From NCBI GenBank assembly GCA_963977005.1, contig CAXBMQ010000007.1, positions 124,001-188,000 on the forward strand: a DNA stretch of 64,000 nt, read 5' to 3'. The notes under the pieces were generated by a model, which saw only the letters and a list, made by a program, of their open reading frames with translations, was not told the origin of the DNA and searched no databases. The position numbers and the translations under genes are program-made. Positions within the stretch are counted from its first letter, which is position 1, and each line of letters starts with the position of its first letter. This document shows, piece after piece, positions 45,958-54,457 of the stretch. Source of the DNA: CAXBCP01 sp963977005. Lineage in GTDB: Bacteria; Pseudomonadota; Alphaproteobacteria; MPNO01; UBA830.

Positions 45958-46825
45958 TATGGTGCTCGCCACTGCTGCACTGGCGGTGGCGGCCGGTCTT
46001 GTTATGCTCGCGCATGACCAGGCGTCGAAAAGCCGGTCGAGCGGCGTCTCGACGACCCGTGCCGCGACGGTTGCCGACACGATCGACCTGTTCAAGGAAA
46101 AAGGCTTTAATCCCGAAGGTGCGCTGAAGGCGGGCGGTACAGCAATCCCGCCCGTATATCTCGTGGCGCTTCCGAAAGATCTCAAGTCCGTTCGGGATAC
46201 CGACCGCCGCAAGGCCGTGTTCGTGTCCGTGGTGCTGGCGCACGTGCTCTGGGCGAACGACCGCCTGCGGGAGGACCGCGCCCGGATCGAACGGCTGAAG
46301 CGGGCGCACGCCGCCGAACAACCGATGCGGAGCCGGGACCGCAAGTGGCTCGCCCGGATAGCAAAAAAATACCGCACCAAACCGATGGCGTTTGACCAAC
46401 TGTTGCGCCGCGTTGACGTGATCCCGCCACGCCTTGCCGTTGCTCAGGCGGCGCAGGAATCCGGCTGGGGAACGTCCCGGTTTGCCCGCGCCGGTAATGC
46501 GCTGTTTGGCCAGCACGCGCCCGTCGGCGATGGCTCGATCACCGCGAGAGGGGACGATGGCGTCGCTTTGAGGGCGTTCGAATCGATCCAGCGCAGCGTT
46601 CTCGGGTACATGCGCAATCTGAACAGTCACCGTGCTTACCGGCATTTCCGGGATGCGCGCGCCGAGATGCGCCGGGCCGGTCGCCCGATGGATGCGATGG
46701 CGCTTGCCGGGACGCTCGGTCGGTATTCCGAAGAAGGCGCGCTCTATGTCCAGAGGCTCCGGCTCATAATGCAGATGCGCGAAGTTGATGCTGCGCGGGG
46801 CGCGCGGCTGGCGGAAGAGGAATAA
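45944..46825 (+). CDS. Bax-like glucosaminidase (peptidoglycan hydrolase)
   Basis: A 293-residue protein with an N-terminal hydrophobic anchor or signal (about 6-23). The C-terminal glucosaminidase domain of the GH73/Bax type has catalytic Glu172 in AVAQAAQESGWGTSRFARAGNALFGQ-like sequence (AQESGWG core). A closing GRYSEEGALYVQRLRLIM is typical. It would cut the glycan strand of peptidoglycan in the periplasm. It overlaps the MgtC gene, so expression is coupled. Confidence 0.88.
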   Translation: MSRNNMVLATAALAVAAGLVMLAHDQASKSRSSGVSTTRAATVADTIDLFKEKGFNPEGALKAGGTAIPPVYLVALPKDLKSVRDTDRRKAVFVSVVLAHVLWANDRLREDRARIERLKRAHAAEQPMRSRDRKWLARIAKKYRTKPMAFDQLLRRVDVIPPRLAVAQAAQESGWGTSRFARAGNALFGQHAPVGDGSITARGDDGVALRAFESIQRSVLGYMRNLNSHRAYRHFRDARAEMRRAGRPMDAMALAGTLGRYSEEGALYVQRLRLIMQMREVDAARGARLAEEE

Positions 46826-46856
46826 TGCCGTCTGGCAACTCCCGCTTCCGATAAGG

Positions 46857-46979
46857 TTAGACCGCGAATACGAGGATCAGGGCGACGACAGCAAGGCCGA
46901 CGGATCCGATTAACACCCACCTCATATGGTTTGAAGTTTCGCCGGCACGTGCCTCCTCCGGTGTGATTTTCTCGTTCAT
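46857..46979 (-). CDS. 40-residue single-pass membrane microprotein
   Basis: A short gene on the minus strand. ATG is at 46979 and TAA at 46857-46859, encoding 40 residues: a hydrophilic start (MNEKITPEEARAGETSNHM), then one hydrophobic helix (about 21-40) to the end. AAGGAG stands seven bases before the ATG, an excellent ribosome site, and codon use matches neighbours. It lies convergent to the Bax-like gene and downstream of the DUF2177 gene. Tiny tail-anchored proteins like this often modulate larger membrane complexes; no function can be assigned. Confidence 0.72.
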   Translation of the reverse strand: MNEKITPEEARAGETSNHMRWVLIGSVGLAVVALILVFAV

Positions 46980-47150
46980 CTAATATCTCCTTGTAGTTCA
47001 TCGCGATGGACGCTGGCCCCCTCAAGGGGGCTCAGCTCCGCACACGGCGACCCTGTCGGTCCCGTTAATAGGTATACGCACCGGCACACGTTATGGTTCC
47101 CGGAAACCGGTGCCGGTCCGGGATGCGGTACCGTTTTCCGGGGGCTTGCG

Positions 47151-47573
47151 TCAGGTCGTTGTCGCAAACCACCAGCGAGAGGCCTGTGCGCCCGCTGCTG
47201 CCGTGGTTGCCGTCAATACGGTTCCCCACACAATGTCTGCGATTGTCATGGACAGCGGCCACTCGCGAAGGGTCGCGAAATTCGTCATGTCATAAGTCGC
47301 GTAACAGAAGAATCCGAAGAGCGCGCCGTTGATGGCGGCCGCTTTCCAGTCTGCCGCGCCCCACACGCAGAAATAGACGATTCCCACGACGTAGACGACG
47401 TAGAACAACAAAGCCGCGCCTACGCGGAAATCGTCGGCCATCAGGTGACCGATGCTGCGCTGATAGAACGGCTTGGCGACCACGCCGAGCCATATCAGAT
47501 CGATTATCAGAAAAATGACCGTGCAGATCAGCCAGATCATCAGAAATTTCGTCAGCGTTTCACCTTCGGCCAT
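47151..47573 (-). CDS. DUF2177-family membrane protein
   Basis: A 140-residue protein with four hydrophobic helices. It has the DUF2177 features LIDLIWLGVVAKPFYQRSIGHLM near the start and GFFCYATYDMTNFATLREWPLSM in the middle. Function is unknown in all relatives known to me. It lies 171 bases upstream of the 40-residue microprotein on the same strand. Confidence 0.85.
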   Translation of the reverse strand: MAEGETLTKFLMIWLICTVIFLIIDLIWLGVVAKPFYQRSIGHLMADDFRVGAALLFYVVYVVGIVYFCVWGAADWKAAAINGALFGFFCYATYDMTNFATLREWPLSMTIADIVWGTVLTATTAAAGAQASRWWFATTT

Positions 47574-47787
47574 CGTTCAAATCTACCGCTTTGTGAGAAG
47601 TGTCGTTGGGACATACGCGAAAATGCGGCCCTTGGTCTTGATCCCGGCCGATTTTGCATGCGATTTCGCAAAACCGGGAGAGTTTTTCGTGCCCGTGACG
47701 TTCGCGATGTCTATCCGAACGGGGACATTCCGGGTGCAGTGTCGTATAACCGGGCGGCGATGACTGGTAAGCCCGAAGGAAGCAGGC

Positions 47788-48447
47788 ATGACGACCCGTG
47801 ACGGCGCGGACGGTATGGACGACGGGCACGAGATCGGCGTGCGCGAACGTAACAGGCGGGACAAGCTGCAGCGTATCACGGCCGCGGCACGCGCCCTGTT
47901 CATCGAGAAAGGGTTTGACGAGACGACGACCCGCGAAATTGCCCGCGGGGCGAACGTGGCGCTGGGTACACTGTTTCTGTATGCCACCGACAAACGCGAC
48001 CTGCTGTTTCTGATCTGTACCGACGAACTGGAATCGCTGACCGCCCGCGCCTTTGAAGGCGTGCCGGCGCAGGACCGGCTGATCGATGAGCTGATCCATG
48101 TCTTCGGGTTCTATTACGGATATTTCGCGGAGCAGCCGGGCCTGTCGAAATACATCCTGCGGGAGCTGACGTTTTTCGTCTCCGGTGTCCAGGGACAGCG
48201 ATTCCAGGCAAACCGCCGCCGTGTCATTTCGCAACTTGTCACCCACCTCGAAGGAGCGAAGGCACGCGGGTTGCTGAAACCGGATGCCGATCCGGCCGAT
48301 GTCGGCTGGGTCGTGTTTGCAATATATCAGGCGGAGATCCGGGAATGGCTTGTCGATCCCGCGCCTGAATCCGTGCCCGAACCCGCCGACGGTCTCCGCT
48401 CTCTGCGCCGGGCGCTCAACGTCGCGCTGGACGGGTGCGCCCCGTGA
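47788..48447 (+). CDS. TetR-family transcriptional regulator
   Basis: A 219-residue repressor-type protein. The N-terminal helix-turn-helix is readable (FDETTTREIARGANVALGTLFLYATDKRDLL); the rest is a helical ligand-binding domain. GAAGGA precedes the ATG. It sits immediately upstream of the SDR-AMP ligase-amidohydrolase operon in the same direction, and a perfect palindrome lies between it and the SDR gene, so it likely controls that operon. Ligand probably an acyl-CoA or aromatic acid (inference). Confidence 0.9.
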   Translation: MTTRDGADGMDDGHEIGVRERNRRDKLQRITAAARALFIEKGFDETTTREIARGANVALGTLFLYATDKRDLLFLICTDELESLTARAFEGVPAQDRLIDELIHVFGFYYGYFAEQPGLSKYILRELTFFVSGVQGQRFQANRRRVISQLVTHLEGAKARGLLKPDADPADVGWVVFAIYQAEIREWLVDPAPESVPEPADGLRSLRRALNVALDGCAP

Positions 48448-48472
48448 CGCCGAATTCCTTTTATTGATATAT

Positions 48473-48484
48473 TGAACATGTTCA
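48473..48484. promoter_or_regulatory. 12-bp palindrome, candidate TetR operator
   Basis: TGAACATGTTCA is a perfect palindrome 49 bases before the SDR ATG and 26 bases after the TetR stop. It sits in an AT-rich stretch. Size and placement suit a TetR-family operator over the operon promoter. Binding is inferred. Confidence 0.5.
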
Positions 48485-48533
48485 TTTAATTTGCATCGTA
48501 ACAAGAACATTCAGACAGGCGAGGGAAACTAAA

Positions 48534-49295
48534 ATGGCAGACACCAAACCGGCGGCCCTGGTTACCGGGTCGGCAACCGGAATCGGCCGCGCAGAAGCGG
48601 TCGCCCTGGCAGCGGCAGGCTACGACGTCGCGGTCAATTACAGCCGGAGCAAGGCGGCGGCGGAAGAAACCGCGGCGGCCTGCGCCGAACAGGGCGCCAA
48701 AACCGTGGTTATCGGCTGCGATGTCGCCGACGATACCCAGGTCAAGGCGATGGTTGCCGAGACCCTGGCGACTTTCGGTCGGCTCGACGCGCTGTGCAAC
48801 AATGCCGGCATCACCAGCACCGCGCCGTTCAAGGATCTGGACGCGATCGATCTGGACGAATGGGACCGCGTTCTGGCGGTCAACGTGCGCAGCATCGTAC
48901 AGGTCACGCGCGCCTGCGCGCCGTCGCTGCGGGACGCCAAGGGCGCTATCGTCAACACCGCCAGCATCGTGGGGCTCCGCCCCGGTCCGCAGCCGCTGGC
49001 CTATTCGACCAGCAAGGCGGCGGTTGTCTCCCTGACCAAGACACTGGCGCTGGCACTCGGTCCCGATATCCGGGTAAATGCGATCGCGCCCGGCTGGATG
49101 GAAGGCGAATGGATGGAACGGATGCTCGGCGACAATTACGACCGCCTGATGGAGCGTCGGGCCAAGATGACCCCGCTGAAACGGTGCGTGACCGACGCCG
49201 ATGTCGCCGAAACAGCGGTGAACCTGATCCAGAGCAACCGTTTCGTGACCGGTGAGATCATCGTGATCGATGGCGGTTTCGCTGCGTCGACATAA
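48534..49295 (+). CDS. SDR-family oxidoreductase
   Basis: A 253-residue SDR. VTGSATGIG (residues 10-18) binds NAD(P), NNAGITS is in the middle, the catalytic Ser is in IVNTASIVG, Tyr and Lys are in YSTSKAA, and FVTGEIIVIDGG closes it. First gene of a three-gene unit with an aryl-AMP ligase (20 bases downstream) and an amidohydrolase. GAGGGAA precedes the ATG. It may oxidise an alcohol or dihydrodiol intermediate. Confidence 0.91.
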   Translation: MADTKPAALVTGSATGIGRAEAVALAAAGYDVAVNYSRSKAAAEETAAACAEQGAKTVVIGCDVADDTQVKAMVAETLATFGRLDALCNNAGITSTAPFKDLDAIDLDEWDRVLAVNVRSIVQVTRACAPSLRDAKGAIVNTASIVGLRPGPQPLAYSTSKAAVVSLTKTLALALGPDIRVNAIAPGWMEGEWMERMLGDNYDRLMERRAKMTPLKRCVTDADVAETAVNLIQSNRFVTGEIIVIDGGFAAST

Positions 49296-49315
49296 GCGGG
49301 CAGGGGAGAAAGAAC

Positions 49316-50962
49316 ATGCTTGAAGGATTTGTCGGCTTTCCGCCGGAATACGCCGCCCGTTATCGCGAAAAAGGCTATTGGGAAGACCGGTCGCTGCGCG
49401 ATCAGTTCGCCGACAACGTGTTCGGGCCCTTTGCAGACAGGGTGGCAGTCATCGACGGCGACGTATCGGTCACCTATGCCGAGCTCGACACGATTTCGCA
49501 GAAGCTTGCGCTGAACCTGTGGGATCTCGGTCTGCGGCCGCTCGACCGCGTGGTGGTGATGCTGCCGAATGTGATCGAGTTCTCGTACCTGTATTTCGCG
49601 CTGCAGAAAATCGGCGCCATCCCGATCTGCGCATTGGCAACGCACCGTTACCACGAGCTCAGCCAGTTCACCGAAATCGCCCAGGCGAAAATGTGCATCG
49701 CCCCCGACCGGCAGCGCGATTTCGAATTCGCTCCCATGATCGCGCGGGTACAGGAAGAAAACCCCTGTCTGACGCATGGCGTCATCTACGGCGATGCGCC
49801 GGACGGGTTCATGTCCTTCGCGGACCTGATCGACCGCGAGCCGACGGCAAGCGCCGAGGTGCTGGACGCCATCGAGATCGATCCGACCGACCCGGCGGTG
49901 TTCCAGCTTTCGGGCGGCACGACGGGCGTGCCGAAACTGATCCCGCGCACCCATAACGATTACTGGCTGAATTCCAATCTCGCCACGGCGTGTACGGAGG
50001 TCTACGAGGACAGCTGCCTGTTGCTGGTCCTGCCGATCGGCCACAACCTGCCGCTGGCCTGCCCCGGCATGCAGGGGTTCATGATCAAGGGCGCGCGCGT
50101 CGTGCTCAGTACCAGCACCCGGCCGGACAACGTTTTCAGCCTGGTGCAAAAACACGGGGTCACGCATATCCACGTGGTCCCGGCGCTGTTGATCCGCTGG
50201 ATCAACGATCCGCATATCGGCGATTACGACCTGTCGTCGCTGCGCATGATCCAGAGCGGCGGGCAGCGCCTGCAGCCCGAAACCCGCATCCGCACGCGCG
50301 AACTGATCCCGTCGGTCTTCGTGCAGGAAAATTTCGGTATGTCGGAAGGCACGCTGATGTTCGTCCGCAAGGGCGACCCGGAAGACGTGCAGCTTGAAAC
50401 CGTCGGCCGTCCGGTCTGCGAGGACGACGAGGTCCGCCTGATCGACGAGGACGGCAACGAAGTGCCGTTCGGCGAGGTCGGCGAGCTGAGCGTGCGCGGC
50501 CCCTATACCCTGCGCGGCTATTACGGCTCCCCCGAACACAACGCCAAGGTCTTCACGCCCGACGGCTTTTACTGTTCCGGCGACCTGCTGAGACAGCATC
50601 CTTCGGGCAATTACATGGTCGAAGGGCGGATCAAGGACGTCATCAACCGCGGCGGCGAGAAAATCAGCGCCGAGGAAGTCGAGAACCTGATCCTGCAATA
50701 CCCCGCGGTCCAGAACGTTGCCTGTGTCGCGATGCCGGATCCGCTGCTGGGCGAACGCATGTGCGCCTGCGTGATCCCGAAGGCGGGCGAGACGGTCGTG
50801 TTCGAAGACCTGATCGTGTTTCTCGAGACCAAGGAGTTCGCCCGCCACAAGCTGCCCGAACGGCTCGAACTGATGGATGAATTCCCGCTCTCGACCTTTG
50901 GCAAGGTGTCCAAGAAATCGCTGGTCGAGATGGTCACCGCCAAGCTCGCAGACAACGCTTAA
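49316..50962 (+). CDS. Aryl-acid AMP ligase (DhbE/EntE-like)
   Basis: A 548-residue adenylate-forming enzyme. The AMP-binding motif is LSGGTTGVPKLIPRTHND (about 198-215), followed by NFGMSEGTLMF (about 338-348), and GRIKDVINRGGEKISAEEVE at the C-terminus with the catalytic Lys loop near FGKVSKKSLVE. The start MLEGFVGFPPEYAARYREKGYWEDRS matches 2,3-dihydroxybenzoate-AMP ligases. No siderophore carrier protein is present, so it probably makes an aryl-CoA for catabolism. GGGGAG precedes the ATG. Confidence 0.9.
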   Translation: MLEGFVGFPPEYAARYREKGYWEDRSLRDQFADNVFGPFADRVAVIDGDVSVTYAELDTISQKLALNLWDLGLRPLDRVVVMLPNVIEFSYLYFALQKIGAIPICALATHRYHELSQFTEIAQAKMCIAPDRQRDFEFAPMIARVQEENPCLTHGVIYGDAPDGFMSFADLIDREPTASAEVLDAIEIDPTDPAVFQLSGGTTGVPKLIPRTHNDYWLNSNLATACTEVYEDSCLLLVLPIGHNLPLACPGMQGFMIKGARVVLSTSTRPDNVFSLVQKHGVTHIHVVPALLIRWINDPHIGDYDLSSLRMIQSGGQRLQPETRIRTRELIPSVFVQENFGMSEGTLMFVRKGDPEDVQLETVGRPVCEDDEVRLIDEDGNEVPFGEVGELSVRGPYTLRGYYGSPEHNAKVFTPDGFYCSGDLLRQHPSGNYMVEGRIKDVINRGGEKISAEEVENLILQYPAVQNVACVAMPDPLLGERMCACVIPKAGETVVFEDLIVFLETKEFARHKLPERLELMDEFPLSTFGKVSKKSLVEMVTAKLADNA

Positions 50963-50978
50963 CGCACGAGGCATAAAG

Positions 50979-51821
50979 ATGCGCATTATCGATCTTCACT
51001 GCTACCCGAACACCCAGCCCTGGATCGACTGTCAGGGCCCCTATGTGCGGGCGCTGGCCGAATACTGGGACCGTGAATGGAAGGCGAAGGAAGAAGAAGA
51101 CGTCATCGCCGAATTTACCGATGCCGGCGTCGAGGCCGTGCTGGTCGCGCTCGACCTTGAAACCACGATCGATACGCCGCCCTGTTCGAACGAATACGTC
51201 GCCGGGATGTGGAAGCGTCATCCCGACCGGGTCATCCAGGCCTGGGGTGCGGTCGATCCGTTCAAGGGCGAGGTCGCGCGCCGCGAGGCGAAGGAAGCGA
51301 TCGAGGTGCACGGCATGCTCGGCTTCCACTTTCACCCGATCATGGGTCATTTCGCGGTCAACGACCGGGAGCATTACCCGCTGTTCGAGGTTATCAACGA
51401 GCTGAAGGCGCCGGTGATGATCGATGTCGGCACAACCGGCATGGGGGCGGGCATTCCCGGCGGCATGGGCGCCAAGATACGCCACGCGCACCCGGCGGCC
51501 ATCGACGAGCTGGCGGCCGATTTTCCCGACCTGACCATCATCGCCGCCCATCCCGGCTGGCCCTGGGTCGACGAGATGACGGCGGTGGCGCTCCACAAGG
51601 GCAATGTGTTCTGGGAAATGTCCGGCTGGGCGCCGAAGCATTTTCCGCCCCAGCTCAAGATCGACATGCGCGCGCGGCTGCAGGACAAGATCATGTTCGG
51701 CAGCGATTACCCGAGCCTGCCCTATGAGCGCATCTTCCGCGAATGGGACGAGCTCGGCTACAAGCCCGAGGTGATGGAAAAAATCTATCACGGCAATGCG
51801 GAACGCGTGCTGGGGCTGTAG
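50979..51821 (+). CDS. Amidohydrolase-2 family protein (possible aryl decarboxylase)
   Basis: A 280-residue TIM-barrel metal enzyme. Metal-ligand candidates are His in IIDLHCYPNTQP near the start, His in FHFHPIMGHF, His in IIAAHPGWPW and Asp in MFGSDYPSLPYE. This family contains gamma-resorcylate, 5-carboxyvanillate and ACMSD decarboxylases. A decarboxylation or hydrolysis step after the AMP ligase is plausible. The ATG at 50979 follows GAGGCATAAAG, 16 bases after the ligase stop. Confidence 0.86.
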   Translation: MRIIDLHCYPNTQPWIDCQGPYVRALAEYWDREWKAKEEEDVIAEFTDAGVEAVLVALDLETTIDTPPCSNEYVAGMWKRHPDRVIQAWGAVDPFKGEVARREAKEAIEVHGMLGFHFHPIMGHFAVNDREHYPLFEVINELKAPVMIDVGTTGMGAGIPGGMGAKIRHAHPAAIDELAADFPDLTIIAAHPGWPWVDEMTAVALHKGNVFWEMSGWAPKHFPPQLKIDMRARLQDKIMFGSDYPSLPYERIFREWDELGYKPEVMEKIYHGNAERVLGL

Positions 51822-51863
51822 AAACGTGTAATTACACGGAAATATCTGGCGTTTTTACTTGGT

Positions 51864-51942
51864 TGTCATCCCGGGCCTGTCCCGGGATCCAGCTATTCGA
51901 TTCCTGAAAGACTGGACCCCGGCATAAAGCCGGGGCGACAAT
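51864..51942. repeat. REP-like palindromic element, copy 1
   Basis: Two GC-rich hairpins face each other. The first is CCCGGG(CCTGT)CCCGGG at about 51870-51886 and the second is CCCCGG(CATAAAG)CCGGGG around 51918-51937. TTGTC starts and GACAA ends the unit, making an outer inverted repeat, and CCAG/CTGG lie inside. It sits between the convergent amidohydrolase and GST genes. The same building blocks recur near 53.8 kb and 56.1 kb. Confidence 0.8.
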
Positions 51943-51961
51943 TCTTATTATTGTTTCGGAG

Positions 51962-52783
51962 CTAAGCCGCGATCTTCAGGATTTCCGCGACTTCCGGCCA
52001 GCTCTGCGCGCCGTTGTTTTTCAGATCGTCCGTCAGGTGATCCGGCATCCAGTCGAGGAAAGACGGCGCGAATGTCGGGCGCGCCTTGATGCGTTCCAGC
52101 CAGTCGGCGACACCGGGCAGGCGCCCGCCTTCCCACATGGGCTGCATCGACATCATGTCGAGCCGGACGACATAGGGGGTCATAGCGATGTCGGCGAAGG
52201 TGAACCGGTCGCCCGCCAGCCAGTCGGACTTGCCGAGCGCGTCTTCCATCTTTTTCAGGTACCGGTCGTACAGTTCGACCACCTTGCGGGCATCCGGGGC
52301 GTCGAACCCGTCGCGCACGAATATCTTTTTCCGCTCGTGCCAGTCGGCGGTGACGGAAAACGGCGGCGTCGAATTGAGGAATTCCTGCACCTTTTCCGGG
52401 CCGAGGCGCTGGATCGTGTGCCGGTGCGAGGACATGAACGTCATCGCGCCACAGGCGGGGTGCAGGTCTTCGTCCACCGCCTTGGTCCAGTACCGTACCT
52501 CGGCGCGCATCAGCGGGTCGGCGGGGCGGACCTGGCGTTCCGGGAACACGTCGTCGAGATATTCGCAGATATTCGTGGAATCCCGGATGACCGCGCCGTT
52601 ATGCACCAGGGTCGGGACGACGGCCTTGGGGTTCAGCTTGATATATGCCGGATCGAACTGCTCGCCCTTCAGGATATCGATGTAGTGGCCTTCCCAGGGC
52701 AGCTCCTTTTCTGCGAGGTAAAACCGGACCTTGGCGGCGCAGACGGACGAGCCGTGATGATAAAGTTCCAGTTTGTCGGCCAT
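51962..52783 (-). CDS. Glutathione S-transferase family protein (beta-etherase-like)
   Basis: A 273-residue GST. The N-terminal thioredoxin-like domain includes YHHGSSVCAAKVRFYLAEK, with cis-Pro in AVVPTLVHNG and DSTNICEYLDDVFPE. The helical C-terminal domain includes WLAGDRFTFADIAMTP. The stretch FPERQVRPADPLMRAEVRYW resembles lignin beta-etherase LigF, hinting at aryl-ether cleavage. This is a visual impression only; general GSTs share parts of it. A second GST lies in the same direction upstream. Confidence 0.85.
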   Translation of the reverse strand: MADKLELYHHGSSVCAAKVRFYLAEKELPWEGHYIDILKGEQFDPAYIKLNPKAVVPTLVHNGAVIRDSTNICEYLDDVFPERQVRPADPLMRAEVRYWTKAVDEDLHPACGAMTFMSSHRHTIQRLGPEKVQEFLNSTPPFSVTADWHERKKIFVRDGFDAPDARKVVELYDRYLKKMEDALGKSDWLAGDRFTFADIAMTPYVVRLDMMSMQPMWEGGRLPGVADWLERIKARPTFAPSFLDWMPDHLTDDLKNNGAQSWPEVAEILKIAA

Positions 52784-52888
52784 GGCGTTTTCCTCGCGCG
52801 GTGATGGGCTGTAATTTTAGCACAGCCCCGTTTTTTATCATTCCTGTGGTGTCAGTCGCGCCGTCGAGTTCAACGCGGCGCGCGATCC

Positions 52889-53719
52889 CTAATGCGGCAC
52901 GGTTTCAAGGTATTCCGCCCGCTTCGCCGCCACCGCATCGCGCAGCTTCCCGCCGCTCTCGCCCATTTTGGCGATATCGTCGGCGTTCAGCCGGTCGGGA
53001 ATGCAGGCCTCGGCAGACGGTCGGGCCTTGGCGCGTTCCCACCAGTCGGCGACCTGCGGACGGTCGTTCATCCAGATATCGATCAGGTTGAGATATTCGA
53101 TCCGCCATAGATAGGGAATAATGTTGATGTCGGCGAGGGTGAACATGTCGCCCAGCAGCCACGGCCCGCCGAATTCGGCGAGGGACGCATCCAGCGCCTT
53201 GAACGCCTTTTCCCAGTTGCCGATAGCCTGGAACACATAGGGGCTGTCGACGCCGAGCTCGTAGGTCGACATGAACCTGGCGCGTTTGTTCGGATCGCCC
53301 ACATTGGTGAAGCGCTTCTCGCGCTGCTCGGCGGGCATGGCTTTCATTTTTTCGCGGAACATGGCAGAAAACGACAATTCGCGCGTTGCCTCGAAGATCG
53401 CTTCGTCCACCAGCTTCGAAAACTGGCGCATCCGGGATTTCAGGAACGGATCGTCCGGGATCAGCGGCCCCCCTGATCCTGCATCCGGCCACATTTCGTC
53501 GATATATTCGCAGATCAGCGACGATTCCGGGATCGCGCGCCCGTCATGCACCAGCGTCGGCACCACGCCCTTGGGGTTCAGCTTCAGATATTCCGGGTCG
53601 AACTGCTCCGCCGCGAACAGGTTGATCAGGTGCTCGTCGTAAGACAGGTCCTTCTCGGCCAGCGTGATGAAGACCTTCTGCGTGCAGATCGAGTTGTGGA
53701 AGGTGTAGAGGGTGAGCAT
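52889..53719 (-). CDS. Glutathione S-transferase family protein
   Basis: A 276-residue GST. FHNSICTQKVFITLAEK opens it, GVVPTLVHDGRAIPESSLICEY follows with the cis-Pro and the glutathione gamma-Glu contact, and WLLGDMFTLADINIIPYL marks the C-terminal domain. It is about 105 bases upstream of the other GST and likely shares its transcript. The pair probably arose by old duplication. Start ATG at 53719 (MLTLYTF) is where the fold begins. Confidence 0.87.
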   Translation of the reverse strand: MLTLYTFHNSICTQKVFITLAEKDLSYDEHLINLFAAEQFDPEYLKLNPKGVVPTLVHDGRAIPESSLICEYIDEMWPDAGSGGPLIPDDPFLKSRMRQFSKLVDEAIFEATRELSFSAMFREKMKAMPAEQREKRFTNVGDPNKRARFMSTYELGVDSPYVFQAIGNWEKAFKALDASLAEFGGPWLLGDMFTLADINIIPYLWRIEYLNLIDIWMNDRPQVADWWERAKARPSAEACIPDRLNADDIAKMGESGGKLRDAVAAKRAEYLETVPH

Positions 53720-53786
53720 TTCTATATCCCGCCTATCATTATTCTTGCGTGCACCAATATCCAGCAATCCGGCGGTTATTAACAGC

Positions 53787-53892
53787 TGTCACCCCGGATT
53801 TATTCCGGGGTCCAGTCTTCTTTGAGCCGGCACCGTTCCGGATCCCGGCACGAAGCCTGCCCCGGACTTTGATCCGGGGGCCGGGATGACGA
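53787..53892. repeat. REP-like palindromic element, copy 2
   Basis: A 33-base block at 53787-53819 (TGTCACCCCGG...CCGGGGTCCAGTCTT) is identical to one at 56071-56103. A second, partly degenerate hairpin follows (CCCCGGACTTTGATCCGGGG around 53860-53879, then CCGGGATGACGA). Non-coding, between the GST and cupin genes. Confidence 0.8.
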
Positions 53893-54039
53893 GGAAGGCA
53901 TTTCGCCCGTTTCGACAAAATGTGTTGGTGCGAAACCCCCAGCTAATCCCTCGCCCCTGTTGAGAGGGTCCACTTCTAAATCACGCGCGGTCTCACCGTG
54001 GACCCCCGGTATAAAACCAGGGGAATAGAGAGGGGGCGG
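53893..54039. other. Non-coding spacer with a decayed repeat arm
   Basis: About 150 bases between REP copy 2 and the end of the cupin gene. Near 53998-54026 a weak copy of the repeat arm is visible (TGGACCCCCGGTATAAAACC). No open frame with plausible codon use and no promoter or terminator could be identified. Confidence 0.5.
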
Positions 54040-54417
54040 CTAGCCCTCCCCGAAATCCGCCGCCTGATGCTCGACGAGGTGCTTGTAATCCTCGCGGATC
54101 GGGTTGAACACGTCGAGGTTCATGGCCGGTTCGTCGCCGATCACTTCGCCCCAGTGGACGACGTCGGGCGGGATGCGGATCATGCTGCCGGGGCCCGCGT
54201 CGTAGACCTCGTCGCCGACATGGAAGCGCACGGTGCCCTGGACGATCACGGCGATCTGTTCGAACGGGTGGCTGTGCGGGCCGGGCTCCATGCCGGGCTG
54301 CATCCAGTTCATCACCAGCAGCGTGTCCTCGCCGCGGAACCCGACGCGCTCGATGCCCTCACGGACGGCTTCCCGGTCCAGATTGTCCCAATTCGCAAAG
54401 CTTGTTACTTCAACCAT
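54040..54417 (-). CDS. Small cupin-domain protein
   Basis: A 125-residue single-cupin protein. Motif 1 is PGPHSHPFEQIAVIVQG (HxH and Glu), and motif 2 includes IPPDVVHWGEV. It is probably metal-binding. It lies 40 bases after the hyuB stop on the same strand, so it is likely co-transcribed with the hydantoinase genes. Could be an isomerase, decarboxylase or sensor; not determinable. Confidence 0.82.
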   Translation of the reverse strand: MVEVTSFANWDNLDREAVREGIERVGFRGEDTLLVMNWMQPGMEPGPHSHPFEQIAVIVQGTVRFHVGDEVYDAGPGSMIRIPPDVVHWGEVIGDEPAMNLDVFNPIREDYKHLVEHQAADFGEG

Positions 54418-54457
54418 ATCAATATGTTCCCGTATTTAATTCGAGTAAATTATTACT

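Noticed and set aside
49136..50986. 616-codon minus-strand frame
   Set aside because: Mirror of the AMP ligase gene; composition is His/Arg/Asp-rich as typical of antisense frames.
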